Part shown: positions 1 to 9,336 of the stretch, in pieces | How positions within the stretch are numbered: the stretch's first letter is position 1 | Layout of the letters: each line of letters starts with the position of its first letter | From: an uncultured Pseudoteredinibacter sp. | GTDB taxonomy: Bacteria > Pseudomonadota > Gammaproteobacteria > Pseudomonadales > Cellvibrionaceae | DNA length: 64,000 nucleotides | Assembly (NCBI RefSeq): GCF_947502065.1 | Contig: NZ_CANMYE010000001.1 | Location: 1,302,001-1,366,000 of the forward strand | Reading direction: 5' to 3' | Notes under the pieces: generated by a model | Databases searched by the model: none | The model's input: the letters and a program-made list of their open reading frames with translations, nothing else | Told to the model about the DNA's origin: nothing | Translations under genes and position numbers: made by a program

Positions 1-457
1 GTGCGGTACAAATTCCCTCCGCTATCCAAGCAAAAACATCCTTGAAGGATGTTAAGCCAGATTCTAGATCTAAATCATAAGCCAGCCAGTCATCTAGCCA
101 ATCTGGTTTTCTGTCGGATATTATTCCCCTCCAAACTTCACGGCTATCTTGGTATATCATGAAATTTCCGGTTTTCAATGAGGAGAGAGGGCAAAGAGCA
201 AATGCTGCTATACTTGCGTTAATCTGAGCTTTTCCATTCCAACAGTATTCTCCTTGACTCTTTATCGTCATCTTCAGTTGATCAGATGCATCATTATTAG
301 CTTTGTTTCTACAAAGCTGCGAACGTAATTTGTTTGCTTTAACCGACAAAGCTTTTCGCTGCGCTTCGGTATAGTCTGATAATGTACTTCTAATTTCCTT
401 TGGTGTTGCAGATAAAACAAGGCTTTCTAGTTTTTCATATGTAATGGCGTGGCTCAT
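1..457 (-). CDS. Partial protein upstream partner of SWIM protein, unknown function
   Basis: An open frame starts at ATG 457-455 and runs off the left edge of the window, so only the first 152 residues are visible. It begins MSHAITYEKLESLV and is rich in charged residues, with no signal peptide or membrane segment. Its start overlaps the stop of the SWIM zinc-finger gene (ATGA overlap), so the two are translationally coupled and transcribed together. Gene pairs of this layout occur in bacteria beside MoxR-type AAA ATPases and VWA proteins (the YehL/YehM/YehP/YehQ-type set), so a role in such a complex is possible but is inference from the neighbour alone. I do not recognise the fold of this fragment. 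Confidence 0.6.
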   Translation of the reverse strand, partial: MSHAITYEKLESLVLSATPKEIRSTLSDYTEAQRKALSVKANKLRSQLCRNKANNDASDQLKMTIKSQGEYCWNGKAQINASIAAFALCPLSSLKTGNFMIYQDSREVWRGIISDRKPDWLDDWLAYDLDLESGLTSFKDVFAWIAEGICTA

Positions 458-1800
458 GAATCACTTCCTTCGATTATTAGCTGTACCGCAAGTATATGCT
501 TGCATGGGCCGCGAGCGCCTTGGTATTTGCTAAACCATGGGCAAGTACAAACTTCGTCAGAATCGGATAGTCTCACACGATGGCGTGTTCCTGTGCCAGG
601 GACAACGTACACTAGCTCCCCCTCTTTATCTGAAGTGGTTTGGATTTCACCGGTTTTCGCAAGTTTACGTGCTTGTTTTAATCTAGGCTGAAGGTCTTCC
701 ACCTTAGAAAGATCGAAAGGAAGTTCTCGATGAAAGTACATTTGGCTAGTTGCGTCAAATCCTGCCAAGCCTCGAGATCCTAGTACTGCAAGAGAGGACC
801 TAATTTCGTGGGCATCTATTTTCAAGTTATTCGACATGTCTTTGATATCAATACAAGACTGCCATTTTAACTGTGCTCTTACTTGGGCAATAACTTCATC
901 ACTAGGAGGGTTTGCTAGCTTGGATAGCACTTGTCCTTCTCCTGAGAATCCGCGGTAGACTTCAGGGCTTATCATCAAGAAAAACGAGCCAACGTTGAAA
1001 CACACCTCCCATGCACTTGTACCATTGGCTTCGTCACGCCAAATTCTTAAACTTTTAGCTCTGACGAGTAGCGGCTCAATGACTTTAACGCGATGAGCGC
1101 CAACCAATCTGACTGCGTCTTTTTGTTTTCTTTGACTAAGTCTAATAGACCTTCCCATTGAGATTACATAACTCGGCATTTTAGATTTAGCTGTTTTAGG
1201 CAAGCTTCGAACAAACCTCAGAGCGTCTGCTGCCCCCACCTCCATAGCTAACTCGAGTGAGGGTTGGTAAGCTTGCACTTCGCTAAAGCCTTTAATCCAC
1301 CTTAGTGGTAGCTTTACCTTTTTTTCAATTGTCCTTTGATTGCCCTTAGTAAGTTCAACCCCGTCATTACCCACCGAAAACTGGACGTCCTCGTTATCAC
1401 GAAGACGCATAAGTGCGTTTCGCATTGGTGTATTAAAATCGACATTAGTTGTACCCCGCCCAAACAAATCTCCTTCGAAAAATGGCGTTGGCAAGTCAAC
1501 CCTTGCATATACACCACAACATCCACTAAACCCCTCTAACCTTAATAGCTCTTCATTACTCGTTAGCACAGGATCTAGATTTGTGGGGCGAGGTAAAAAG
1601 AAATGAGAACGAACCACGTCCGTTAAAGTAATCAGCATATCTCCCATAATACGAGGATATAGAACTCTACCATCAAAAAAATGAGGGTGAGCTTGATTTG
1701 AATCGCATGTAGCTAAAGAAAGCACAGGTTTACCAGCACTGTTAGTTAGGATTTCCGACGCGAATGAATATTTATACGTAAAATCGATCGAGGCTGCCAT
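454..1800 (-). CDS. SWIM zinc-finger domain protein
   Basis: This 448-residue protein carries a SWIM-type zinc finger close to its C-terminus. The CTCPWFSKYQGARGPCKH segment gives the C-x-C-x(n)-C-x-H ligand pattern, around residues 419-436. SWIM fingers bind DNA or proteins; the E. coli relative YehQ is of unknown function. The N-terminal 400 residues show no motif I recognise. The start ATG at 1800 is preceded by CAGGAA at a suitable distance. The stop overlaps the start of the next gene on the same strand by four bases, indicating an operon. SWIM proteins in such pairs are often encoded with MoxR and VWA proteins, which would lie off the left edge. Confidence 0.75.
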   Translation of the reverse strand: MAASIDFTYKYSFASEILTNSAGKPVLSLATCDSNQAHPHFFDGRVLYPRIMGDMLITLTDVVRSHFFLPRPTNLDPVLTSNEELLRLEGFSGCCGVYARVDLPTPFFEGDLFGRGTTNVDFNTPMRNALMRLRDNEDVQFSVGNDGVELTKGNQRTIEKKVKLPLRWIKGFSEVQAYQPSLELAMEVGAADALRFVRSLPKTAKSKMPSYVISMGRSIRLSQRKQKDAVRLVGAHRVKVIEPLLVRAKSLRIWRDEANGTSAWEVCFNVGSFFLMISPEVYRGFSGEGQVLSKLANPPSDEVIAQVRAQLKWQSCIDIKDMSNNLKIDAHEIRSSLAVLGSRGLAGFDATSQMYFHRELPFDLSKVEDLQPRLKQARKLAKTGEIQTTSDKEGELVYVVPGTGTRHRVRLSDSDEVCTCPWFSKYQGARGPCKHILAVQLIIEGSDS

Positions 1801-2386
1801 TCAGTATTTCCTGGTTCTTCAATGGATGTGTAGTCCAAATACGGTCGTAATAGTGAATTCAATGCTGTAGAGAGGGGGGAATACGACAATCCAGTAGCAT
1901 GTAAATAGCAAAAGAATGTCTAAGGGGCACTTTCGAAGAGTAATTAAGAAGTCACCAGCATGCTCAACGAGAGCGTGAATATAGTGTTTGACTGTTACAT
2001 CTAGCGTTTTAATCAGCTGCTCTCCTTTGCCGTACTCCCCTGTCCGCCGATAACACGGACTTGGCCTGTTTACAGAAAAAAGTACAGGCCTTCTTATGCA
2101 AGTAGCATCGTATCAAGAATCGCATTCAAGGTCGACTGTGACGAAACTTAGAAACCGTCGAAAAGTCGCAAAAAAATGTACCTTGTGCCAATTAGGCATT
2201 CAGTATTGAACTACGCTTTCACAGACAATCAGTATGTAAAGTTGAGGCTAGATGACAGTTGCTTATCAAACGCTAACAATATGTATTCCGAGTCAAAAGG
2301 CTCATGCTGCCAAATGCCCTTGACATAATTTTAGCCCCCTATAAGCTTTCAAGCTTCAATAATTAGACTGGCTGGCAATACTTACT
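1801..2386. other. Non-coding gap with two small hairpins
   Basis: No convincing reading frame was found in this 586-base gap. It contains two adjacent inverted repeats: GTCCG/CGGAC around 2042-2060, and GGCCTGT (2063-2069) pairing with ACAGGCC (2084-2090) across a 14-base A-rich loop. Neither has a clear U-tract on either side, so terminator function is doubtful. The promoter of the minus-strand SWIM gene pair should lie at the left end of the gap. Confidence 0.4.
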
Positions 2387-3085
2387 CTATTCATAATGCC
2401 TAAACTCACTAAACCCCCTTCCCGGGCAAAACGTATAAACATTATCGTCATTCCTATTTCTACCCTCTCCTATCGTCCATCTAAATGTAAGGCAGTTATC
2501 TGGGCCGTTTAGCTCTAGTATTTCTATGCGAATACCGGCACGGGTTTTGTAGTGTCTTACTTCGCCTTGCTTCCAATAGCCTAGCGGGAATTTACTGCCT
2601 AGACCGTCGTAGCGGCGTTCTCCCCAGCGTTTGCGCTTGTCGTATACTCTTACTAAGCCATCTTTTGAATTGTTGACGGTGAAATGGGATTCTACTGGGC
2701 CGCCGCGTGGGGTGCTAAAGGTTCGTTTGTAGTATTTAATTTCCTCGCCCACCCAAGCGATTTTGCTTTGGTTTTTAGCTGTAAAGGGGCCTGTTAAATG
2801 GTATTTATCGCAGGGCCGGTTTCGCCCTATGGCTTGGGCGCAGGCCGTGTTTTCTACGGGGGCTAGCTTTAATTCGTGTTTGCCATCCCAAGTTGCACCA
2901 GTGAAAAGCTCGACGGGAATAAAGCGTTCTTTGCTTTGTTCATTATAGGCGTTTGCCCAGGGGTTTTCGCTTGCTTTGCTGGGCTTGCTATTGTCTGTAC
3001 TTTGACTGCTGCAGCTTGCTATTAAACTCATTATTGCCGTTAAGCTCAGTGTCTTAAATGTGTGTATTGCTATAGGTGCTTTCAT
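2387..3085 (-). CDS. Predicted lipoprotein of unknown function
   Basis: The 232-residue product begins with a lipoprotein signal (about 25 residues, hydrophobic core, lipobox I-A-S-C at the end), followed by a Ser/Asn/Lys-rich linker. It is therefore expected to be exported and lipid-anchored. The mature part is basic, rich in Arg, Gly and Tyr, and contains four scattered cysteines that could form disulfides in the periplasm. I recognise no family. It stands alone: the next minus-strand gene upstream starts about 165 bases away, past a hairpin, and the gap downstream is long. Function unknown. Confidence 0.6.
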   Translation of the reverse strand: MKAPIAIHTFKTLSLTAIMSLIASCSSQSTDNSKPSKASENPWANAYNEQSKERFIPVELFTGATWDGKHELKLAPVENTACAQAIGRNRPCDKYHLTGPFTAKNQSKIAWVGEEIKYYKRTFSTPRGGPVESHFTVNNSKDGLVRVYDKRKRWGERRYDGLGSKFPLGYWKQGEVRHYKTRAGIRIEILELNGPDNCLTFRWTIGEGRNRNDDNVYTFCPGRGFSEFRHYE

Positions 3086-3131
3086 TATCCATGGCCTGTT
3101 ATATAGCAGCGTTTTTTACGCTACATAAGTT

Positions 3132-3150
3132 ACGCCGCATAAAGCGGCGT
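3132..3150 (+). terminator. Hairpin with T-rich tail
   Basis: ACGCCGC (3132-3138) and GCGGCGT (3144-3150) form a seven-pair stem with loop ATAAA, followed on the plus strand by TTTATTATTTTA. The U-tract orientation is plus, yet both flanking genes are on the minus strand. Its use is uncertain; it could stop antisense transcription or act as a bidirectional structure after the permease gene. Confidence 0.45.
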
Positions 3151-3250
3151 TTTATTATTTTATGACTTTCATTGAGGGGCTATTACTATGACGATGTTTT
3201 GCCTTTATTTGTTACTTCACTGGTAAATTAATCCGCTAATTCAAACCTTT

Positions 3251-5677
3251 TTATTCATACCTTAGGGAATGTACGGGCCTTTGTCTGGCTACTCGCCAAG
3301 CGTGTATCGCTACAATGCCCCAGGCCATTACAATAGCAATAATTACGGCGATGGCGACAAAGGGTAAGATAGACTGAATGGATTCTGGGAAGAAATCGAT
3401 ATACATGCCGGCCGCAAGGTAGCTTAAGGGCACTGCGATTAATACCGACCACAATACCGGCTTGGATATTTGCCAAACTAATAAGCCTATCACCTGCCCT
3501 AGGCTGGCGCCCAGTACCTTACGAATACCGATTTCTCGGGTTCGGCGCTGGGCCATAAAGGCCGCTAAACCAAATAAACCAATTAGCGAGAGCATTAACG
3601 CAATACCAGCAAAGCCTGAGATCACTGCGTTAATACCTTCGGCGATACGATAAAAGAGGCGGAAGTAGTAAGTTAAAAACTTGCTTTGTATTGGGTAGTT
3701 GGGAATTAGCGCATCCCAAGTTTGCTCGGTATTCAAGACGCCCTGCTGACGCTTGTTGGGCAGCAGATGTAACGATAAGAAGCGATAATCTTCTGGTCTT
3801 ACCATAAAGCCCGTTGGCGGTATGGGTTGGTGTACACCAAAGAAGTAGCTATCGGCAACCACACCAATAATATGGTACTCGCGCTCTGTGGGATATTTCT
3901 CGTCGAGGATTTTATGGAAGTTTTGCCCAATAGCCGCTTCAGCTGACGAGATACCAAGCTTCTGTAACATACGCTCATTAACAATAACATTAATGGTGGT
4001 GCGTGAATCATCGAAGATATCTTGTGAACGCTGCTTATTAAAATTGCGGCCAGCGATCAGCTCTTGGCGATAATTACGCAGGTAGTCAAAGTCGATGGAT
4101 ACAAAGCTAACATCAAAGCGCCCTGCTTCATCACCTGCTCTAGCCGCTGCGCTGCGACGATAACCGCCCGATTGAAAAGGTACGGCATTGGAATAACTCG
4201 CCGCAGCTATACCTTCTTTGTTAAGCAATTGCTGCTTAAGTGCTTCTTGCTTTGGAACAATAGCTTCCACATCCATACGGCCAAGCACCAAGGTATCGCT
4301 TTTATTAAAGCTGGCGCTTAGCTCTTGCATTTTGGCGTTCTGAAAATAAACCACCATCACCATGGCTAGCATGAATATAGAAAGCGAAAACTGTGCGGCG
4401 ATTAGAATGTTTCTAAACCACTGGCTGCCACCGGCTTTATTGGCACCGCCACGTAAACTTTCAATCGGCTGATGACGGGAGATTTGATAAGCGGGGTACG
4501 CACCAGCGCCTAGGCCGACCAGTAAGGTAATGCCGATGGCATAAGGCAATACCTGGCTATAATTTAACGCAACGGCTTTGCTGGTGCCGCTATTATATAA
4601 AGGCACGAGCCATTCAATCGCTGCTAAGGCTAATAGCATCGCAAAACTGGCGATCGTTAAGCTTTCAATTAAAAACTGCTGCAGCAATTGTGCTTTGCTG
4701 GCGCCAAGTGCTTTGCGTAGGCCCACTTCACGCACTCGGCCAAAGCTTTGTGCGGCGGCTAGATTGGTGTAATTAAGTGCGGCAATAATCAATACCATCA
4801 AGCCTAAAACCTGAGCGGCGATCATCACCGGAAAGCCCATGGCATCCCACACCATAGTGTTCGACATAATAAGCGGGCGTACTCGTAGCGCCTCGGTATA
4901 TTCTCTGTCTTCTTCTGGAGTATGTGCATCAAACATGGCATCAGCTTCATGCTGTAACCAAGTTTTATCACGATTTTGGGGCAACAATACATAAATAGCC
5001 GCCGAGTTATTACCCATCTCGCCTTCTACAGTGAATTTATCGATTTGCGTCAGCGCATGATAGCTTGCGATCAAACCCAAGGCGTATTTAGGGCGCATAT
5101 CCGAGTTTAAATGGCTGTCGGCGGCGATATCTTCGATTACCGCCGTTACTTGCAGTTCAATGCTCTGCTCTACTTTTACGGTTTTACCCATGGCATTCGC
5201 ACTGCCAAATAACTGCTCGGCTAGGCTGCGGGTAAGCACTAGACCATCGGGTCGATCCAATGCCGTTTCGTTGCCGTGAATATAATTGAAATTAAAAATA
5301 CGCGTGAAATCTTTATCGACAAAGCGCGTCCCTAAATAATAGCTATCTTTATCAATCGTTACTTGTTTGATGCGATGTACAGCCCGGGCAACCGCTTCTA
5401 GCTCAGGCAAACGATTTCGAATTAATGGGCCGTAGGCGGTAGCCGAATCTGGGTAAAGACCAATGGCTTCGCCTGAGGTGGGCGCAAATTTGCTCGCCAA
5501 GGTATAAATTCGCTCACGCTTATCGAACATATGATCGTGATTCTCTTCGTAAGCGGCGAGCAATACAGAGAACATAAAGATCAATAAACCGAGGGTTAAG
5601 CCCACGATATTAATCAGCGCAAACAATTTATGTTTGAGTAAGTTTCTAAGGGCAATGGTAATGTAACTTAAAATCAT
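3251..5677 (-). CDS. ABC transporter permease, MacB/FtsX family
   Basis: This 808-residue inner-membrane permease has the MacB-type layout in duplicate. There is an N-terminal membrane helix (about residues 20-45), a periplasmic MacB core domain, and a block of three helices (about residues 280-400) bearing the FtsX signature VREVGLRKALGASKAQL. A further helix and periplasmic domain follow, then a second FtsX block near the C-terminus (TREIGIRKVLGASLGQV). Such proteins couple ATP hydrolysis to export of peptides, lipids or toxic compounds through an adaptor and an outer-membrane channel. Single-block MacB is shorter (about 650 residues including its ATPase), so this belongs to the two-block, separate-ATPase group. 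It is the last gene of the adaptor-ATPase-permease operon, 9 bases after the ATPase gene. Substrate unknown. Confidence 0.9.
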   Translation of the reverse strand: MILSYITIALRNLLKHKLFALINIVGLTLGLLIFMFSVLLAAYEENHDHMFDKRERIYTLASKFAPTSGEAIGLYPDSATAYGPLIRNRLPELEAVARAVHRIKQVTIDKDSYYLGTRFVDKDFTRIFNFNYIHGNETALDRPDGLVLTRSLAEQLFGSANAMGKTVKVEQSIELQVTAVIEDIAADSHLNSDMRPKYALGLIASYHALTQIDKFTVEGEMGNNSAAIYVLLPQNRDKTWLQHEADAMFDAHTPEEDREYTEALRVRPLIMSNTMVWDAMGFPVMIAAQVLGLMVLIIAALNYTNLAAAQSFGRVREVGLRKALGASKAQLLQQFLIESLTIASFAMLLALAAIEWLVPLYNSGTSKAVALNYSQVLPYAIGITLLVGLGAGAYPAYQISRHQPIESLRGGANKAGGSQWFRNILIAAQFSLSIFMLAMVMVVYFQNAKMQELSASFNKSDTLVLGRMDVEAIVPKQEALKQQLLNKEGIAAASYSNAVPFQSGGYRRSAAARAGDEAGRFDVSFVSIDFDYLRNYRQELIAGRNFNKQRSQDIFDDSRTTINVIVNERMLQKLGISSAEAAIGQNFHKILDEKYPTEREYHIIGVVADSYFFGVHQPIPPTGFMVRPEDYRFLSLHLLPNKRQQGVLNTEQTWDALIPNYPIQSKFLTYYFRLFYRIAEGINAVISGFAGIALMLSLIGLFGLAAFMAQRRTREIGIRKVLGASLGQVIGLLVWQISKPVLWSVLIAVPLSYLAAGMYIDFFPESIQSILPFVAIAVIIAIVMAWGIVAIHAWRVARQRPVHSLRYE

Positions 5678-5686
5678 GACCGCCCC

Positions 5687-6370
5687 CTAGGAAACCGCGC
5701 GCAAGTTTTCGGCTAGAACCTGGCCATCAAATAGATTGATGCAGCGTCTGGCGTAATCAGCATGCGCTGATGAGTGCGTTACCATGATAATGCCAGTGCC
5801 TTCACGATTTAGGCTTTGCAGCATCTTCATTACTTCCTGGCCATGGCTGCTGTCTAGATTACCAGTAGGTTCATCGGCGAGGATTAGGATGGGTTTGGCC
5901 ACCACAGCGCGGGCAACGGCTACACGCTGCTGCTGACCACCCGAAAGCTGGCCAGGGCGATGATCGGCGCGGTGAGCAATACCTACCCTATCCATCACTT
6001 CTGCAACACGCTCGCGGCGTTGCTTGCTGGGAATATTGTGGTATTGCAAGGCCAGCTCGATATTTTCACGTACGCTAAGCTCGTCGATCAAATTAAAATT
6101 TTGAAAGATAAAGCCAATATTCTCTTTTCTTAGCTGGCCTAACTGGCGCTCGCTATAGCCGCTAATATCTTGGCCCTTAAAAAAATACTGCCCTGATGTT
6201 GGCTGATCCAACATGCCTAGGATATTCAACAAGGTCGATTTGCCGCAGCCCGAAGGCCCCATAATGGCGACAAACTCGCCTTCATCCATACTGATATCGA
6301 TTTGATTCAGTGCAATGGTTTCAATTTCGTCACCGCGATAGCTCTTGCACAAGTTTTGAAGTTTAATCAC
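5687..6370 (-). CDS. ABC transporter ATPase, LolD/MacB-like
   Basis: The 227-residue cytoplasmic ATPase has all ABC motifs: Walker A GPSGCGKST near residue 40, Q-loop in FIFQNFNL, signature LSGGQQQR, Walker B ILILADEPTGNLD, and the switch histidine in MVTHSS. It is the length of LolD and of MacB-type separate ATPases. The gene sits between the membrane-fusion protein and the permease with gaps of about ten bases, so it should energise that permease. The start ATG at 6370 follows AGGAGAG, a strong ribosome binding site. Confidence 0.93.
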   Translation of the reverse strand: MIKLQNLCKSYRGDEIETIALNQIDISMDEGEFVAIMGPSGCGKSTLLNILGMLDQPTSGQYFFKGQDISGYSERQLGQLRKENIGFIFQNFNLIDELSVRENIELALQYHNIPSKQRRERVAEVMDRVGIAHRADHRPGQLSGGQQQRVAVARAVVAKPILILADEPTGNLDSSHGQEVMKMLQSLNREGTGIIMVTHSSAHADYARRCINLFDGQVLAENLRAVS

Positions 6371-6379
6371 TGTTCTCTC

Positions 6380-7681
6380 CTAAGAGTCTTGAGATAATTT
6401 TAAGCGATCTGCGTCCTTAAACGCAGCATAAGGTGAGGTAATTATTTCTTCGCCGGCATTAAGCCCGGAAATCACCTCTATAAAGTCGTTGTTGCGGCGT
6501 CCTAAACGCACTTCCCTGCGTCTAGCTTCGCGGCCATCGTCACTTAAGACATATAACCAGCGCCCGCCGGTATCTTGAAAATAAGGGCCGTTCGGTATTA
6601 ATAGCGCTGGAGTATTGGCGCCAAGTTGCAAGCGGCTTTGTACGCTTTGGCCTAAGCGAAGCTTTTGGGGTGATTCTGCTAAGAAAGTCATTTCAACTTG
6701 AAATTGACCACCGCGCACATCGGGGTATATTTTGCTAACGCTTAGCTGAAAGGCTTGGTCCTGTAGCTCTATTTGAGCTTTTTGGCCTGCACTTATGCGT
6801 CCTAAGTAATACTCATCAACAGCGGCTTTTAATTTAAAGGAATGTGGCTGGCTAATTTGCCCAATACGATCACCGCGCTGCACGCTTTGCCCGACCACCA
6901 AATCAAAACCAGAAAGACGCCCGTTAAACGGCGCACGAATATGCAGGGCTTCTAGGCTTTCTCGCGCAAACGCCAGGTTATCTTCCATTACCGTGGCTTT
7001 GGTTTTATAAAACGCGAGTTGTTTGGCCATCATGCGTTCATCCGAGGCTTGAGCCTCTTGGCCGATCTCAAAAAGCCTTTGATAATGGCGCAGCTCATCT
7101 TGGGTTTTATCAACGCTTTCCTGGGAAATATGGCCAGCTTTAAGTAAACGCTGAAAGCGCTGGTCTTGCCGCCCTAAGCGCTCAATGTGATAACTCAGCT
7201 CGGAAAGCTCGGTTTTATGACGCAGGCGGTTTTGCTCTAAGCGCAGCTCTTGCTCGCGCATGATATTCAACTGTTCGATCACTCGGGACTCGGTGCTCAT
7301 CACGCTCAACTGCAAATCGGAATTTGAAAGCCTGGCCAGGGTTTGGCCTGCTTTTACCTCAGCGCCGTCTTCCACCAAAAGCTGATCAACTCGGCCTCCC
7401 TGTATCGCATCTAAAAAAACCGTTTTCTTAGGCTCCACTCGAGCGCGTAAGGGAATGAAATCATCAAACACGCCCTGCTGAGCCTTACCCGTTACCAGTC
7501 GATCACGCTCTAGGTTTAAGGATTTACCCTTTTCATAAAACAAGGCAAAAGCTAAAACAGCGGCTAGTAAAGCGGCCGCCATCAATAGCCAGCTAATATA
7601 GGGCTTTCTGCGTTCTATACGCCTATCCATTGGGTGATCGCTCAGTAGCTTGTCTTTATCGGGTAAACCTGTGTTGTTCAT
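6380..7681 (-). CDS. Periplasmic adaptor (membrane fusion) protein of ABC exporter
   Basis: A HlyD/MacA-type adaptor of about 433 residues. It has a cytoplasmic N-terminus, one membrane helix (about residues 28-50, ISWLLMAAALLAAVLAFALF), and a first half-lipoyl segment around VDQLLVEDGAEVKAGQTLARL. A long alpha-helical coiled-coil hairpin follows (about 110-240), then the second lipoyl half (IRAPFNGRLSGFDLVVGQSVQRGD) and C-terminal barrel domains. It links the inner-membrane permease to an outer-membrane duct. ATG 7681 is preferred over the TTG two codons earlier because of spacing from AGG upstream. No outer-membrane TolC-like gene is present in the operon, so a shared TolC is inferred. It is transcribed divergently from the sigma-54 regulator, which probably controls it. 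Confidence 0.88.
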   Translation of the reverse strand: MNNTGLPDKDKLLSDHPMDRRIERRKPYISWLLMAAALLAAVLAFALFYEKGKSLNLERDRLVTGKAQQGVFDDFIPLRARVEPKKTVFLDAIQGGRVDQLLVEDGAEVKAGQTLARLSNSDLQLSVMSTESRVIEQLNIMREQELRLEQNRLRHKTELSELSYHIERLGRQDQRFQRLLKAGHISQESVDKTQDELRHYQRLFEIGQEAQASDERMMAKQLAFYKTKATVMEDNLAFARESLEALHIRAPFNGRLSGFDLVVGQSVQRGDRIGQISQPHSFKLKAAVDEYYLGRISAGQKAQIELQDQAFQLSVSKIYPDVRGGQFQVEMTFLAESPQKLRLGQSVQSRLQLGANTPALLIPNGPYFQDTGGRWLYVLSDDGREARRREVRLGRRNNDFIEVISGLNAGEEIITSPYAAFKDADRLKLSQDS

Positions 7682-7837
7682 ATGCAACCTATTAATGTAC
7701 TGGCCCGGTTTTCGCTTTAATCATCTATATAACGCGCTTGGCCATGATGAATGTCATTGCCCAGTGGAATAGCAAAGCTGATGCCAATGTGTAAGTTGTT
7801 GTTTTTATTGGAATTAACGCTTGGCGCAGGTACTGAC

Positions 7838-7898
7838 TGTTCGAAAGCGTTCATGGAGTACTGTTCGATAACGAACACAGGCTGTACGATAGCGAACA
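7838..7898. promoter_or_regulatory. Three repeats of a TGTTCG-N4-CGAACA-like operator
   Basis: In the 236-base divergent region there are three related 16-base sites: TGTTCGAAAGCGTTCA at 7838-7853, the perfect inverted repeat TGTTCGATAACGAACA at 7862-7877, and TGTACGATAGCGAACA at 7883-7898. They start 24 and 21 bases apart, roughly on one face of the helix. Tandem palindromes of this kind upstream of a sigma-54 activator gene fit enhancer sites for the regulator itself and the divergent exporter. The assignment to this regulator is inference. Confidence 0.65.
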
Positions 7899-7917
7899 TA
7901 ATTGAGGAGATAGATTC

Positions 7918-9336
7918 TTGCCTGAAGACCACAAGATACTGGTAATCGATGATGATCAGGACATTCTGCTAGCCGCTAAGCTTCTGCTTAAGCGCCACTT
8001 TGCCGGGGTGGATATCTGTAATCGCCCAGAGCAGCTGCCTAAATTAATGGCCGCCACGCAATATGATGCGATTCTCTTGGATATGAACTTCTCCCCGGGT
8101 GAGAGCAGTGGCGAGGAAGGTTTGCATTGGTTGCAGCAAATCTTAGCGATCGATGCCGATGCCGTAGTGGTGCTCATTACAGCTCACAGCGCCGTTGAGC
8201 TTGCTGTAGAAGCCATGAAGTATGGCGCCACCGATTTTATTGCAAAGCCTTGGCAAAACGAGAAGATACTGGCCACGCTTTCTGCAGCGATAAAACTTAG
8301 ACAAAGTCGGCAAGAAGCCAATTTACTGCGCCAAAGCAATGAAGGCCTTATCGAAGCCAATCAGCCCCATAGTGAAATGATTGGTGAATCGGATCATATG
8401 CAGCTGGTGAAAGCTATGATCAAGCGCGCAGGCCCTACAGATGCCAATGTGCTGATCCTTGGTGAAAATGGCACGGGTAAAGAGCTGGTCGCTCGGGATT
8501 TACATCAGCAAAGTTTACGTCACGATAAACCCTTTGTAGCCGTAGATTTAGGGGCTGTATCAGAAAATTTATTTGAATCGGAGTTATTTGGCCATGCCAA
8601 AGGCGCTTTTACCGGCGCCGACAAATCTCGAGTTGGACGATTGTTGGCAGCCAACGGTGGCACCCTCTTTCTTGATGAGATTGGTAATATACCCTTACAC
8701 CTCCAAGCCAAGCTGCTAACGGTTTTAGAACAGCGCACGGTAACACCACTAGGCAGCAATAAAAGCCAGCCGCTGGATATACGCTTGGTGGCCGCCACTA
8801 ATGTGGATCGCGAACAACTTTCCGATGAGCGTTTGTTTCGCCAGGATTTATTGTATCGTTTAAACACGGTGGAAATTAAACTGCCGGCCTTGCGTGAGCG
8901 CGCTTCCGATATCACCTTAATTGCCCAGTATTATTTGCAAAACTACAAGCGCAAATATCAAAAGCCCGAGCTTGCCTTTTCCAAAGCAGCATTAGCGGCC
9001 ATAAGCGCCTATGACTGGCCAGGCAATGTTCGAGCTTTGCGTCACGCTGTTGAGCGCGCGGTTATTCTATCCGACGGGCCTTATATTGAAACGGCAGATA
9101 TGCAGATGCCAACTGGAAACGCGCCTCTTAAGGAACATGAAGTAGCCAATGTAAACAATGACGAGCAACAGGATTCCGGAGCGCTATCACTCAAGGATTT
9201 AGACCTAGAAAAAGCCGAACGCGAATTGGTTACTACGGCCCTGCACCGTCACAGCTTTAATATCAGCCAAGCGGCCAAGGCTTTAGGTATTACCCGTGCC
9301 TCCTTATATCGCAGGATGGAAAAATATGATCTTTAA
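7918..9336 (+). CDS. Sigma-54-dependent response regulator (NtrC family)
   Basis: The 472-residue protein has a receiver domain (phospho-Asp 55 in ILLDMNF, acidic pair DDD at 11-13, Lys in FIAKPW). It continues with an AAA+ sigma-54 activation domain (Walker A GENGTGKE, the sigma-54 contact loop GAFTGA, Walker B TLFLDEIG) and a C-terminal Fis-type helix-turn-helix (ISQAAKALGITRASLYRRM). When phosphorylated it should drive open-complex formation at sigma-54 promoters. The TTG start at 7918 is chosen because GAGGAGA lies seven bases upstream. It is followed by an overlapping histidine kinase gene and is divergent from an ABC exporter, the likely target. Confidence 0.93.
   Translation: MPEDHKILVIDDDQDILLAAKLLLKRHFAGVDICNRPEQLPKLMAATQYDAILLDMNFSPGESSGEEGLHWLQQILAIDADAVVVLITAHSAVELAVEAMKYGATDFIAKPWQNEKILATLSAAIKLRQSRQEANLLRQSNEGLIEANQPHSEMIGESDHMQLVKAMIKRAGPTDANVLILGENGTGKELVARDLHQQSLRHDKPFVAVDLGAVSENLFESELFGHAKGAFTGADKSRVGRLLAANGGTLFLDEIGNIPLHLQAKLLTVLEQRTVTPLGSNKSQPLDIRLVAATNVDREQLSDERLFRQDLLYRLNTVEIKLPALRERASDITLIAQYYLQNYKRKYQKPELAFSKAALAAISAYDWPGNVRALRHAVERAVILSDGPYIETADMQMPTGNAPLKEHEVANVNNDEQQDSGALSLKDLDLEKAERELVTTALHRHSFNISQAAKALGITRASLYRRMEKYDL

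Noticed and set aside
2063..2090. Hairpin as a terminator
   Set aside because: No U-tract on either strand and no transcript expected to end there.
7822..7836. TGGCGCAGGTACTGA resembling a sigma-54 -24/-12 promoter
   Set aside because: The -12 element lacks the TTGC core, so the match is poor.
7717..7932. Minus-strand frame ending in an outer-membrane-like LHIGISFAIPLGN tail, just upstream of the adaptor gene
   Set aside because: It overlaps the regulator start and the operator repeats, has no ribosome binding site and no signal peptide; coincidental or a tiny remnant at best.
8520..8915. 131-residue minus-strand frame
   Set aside because: Antisense shadow of the sigma-54 AAA+ domain.
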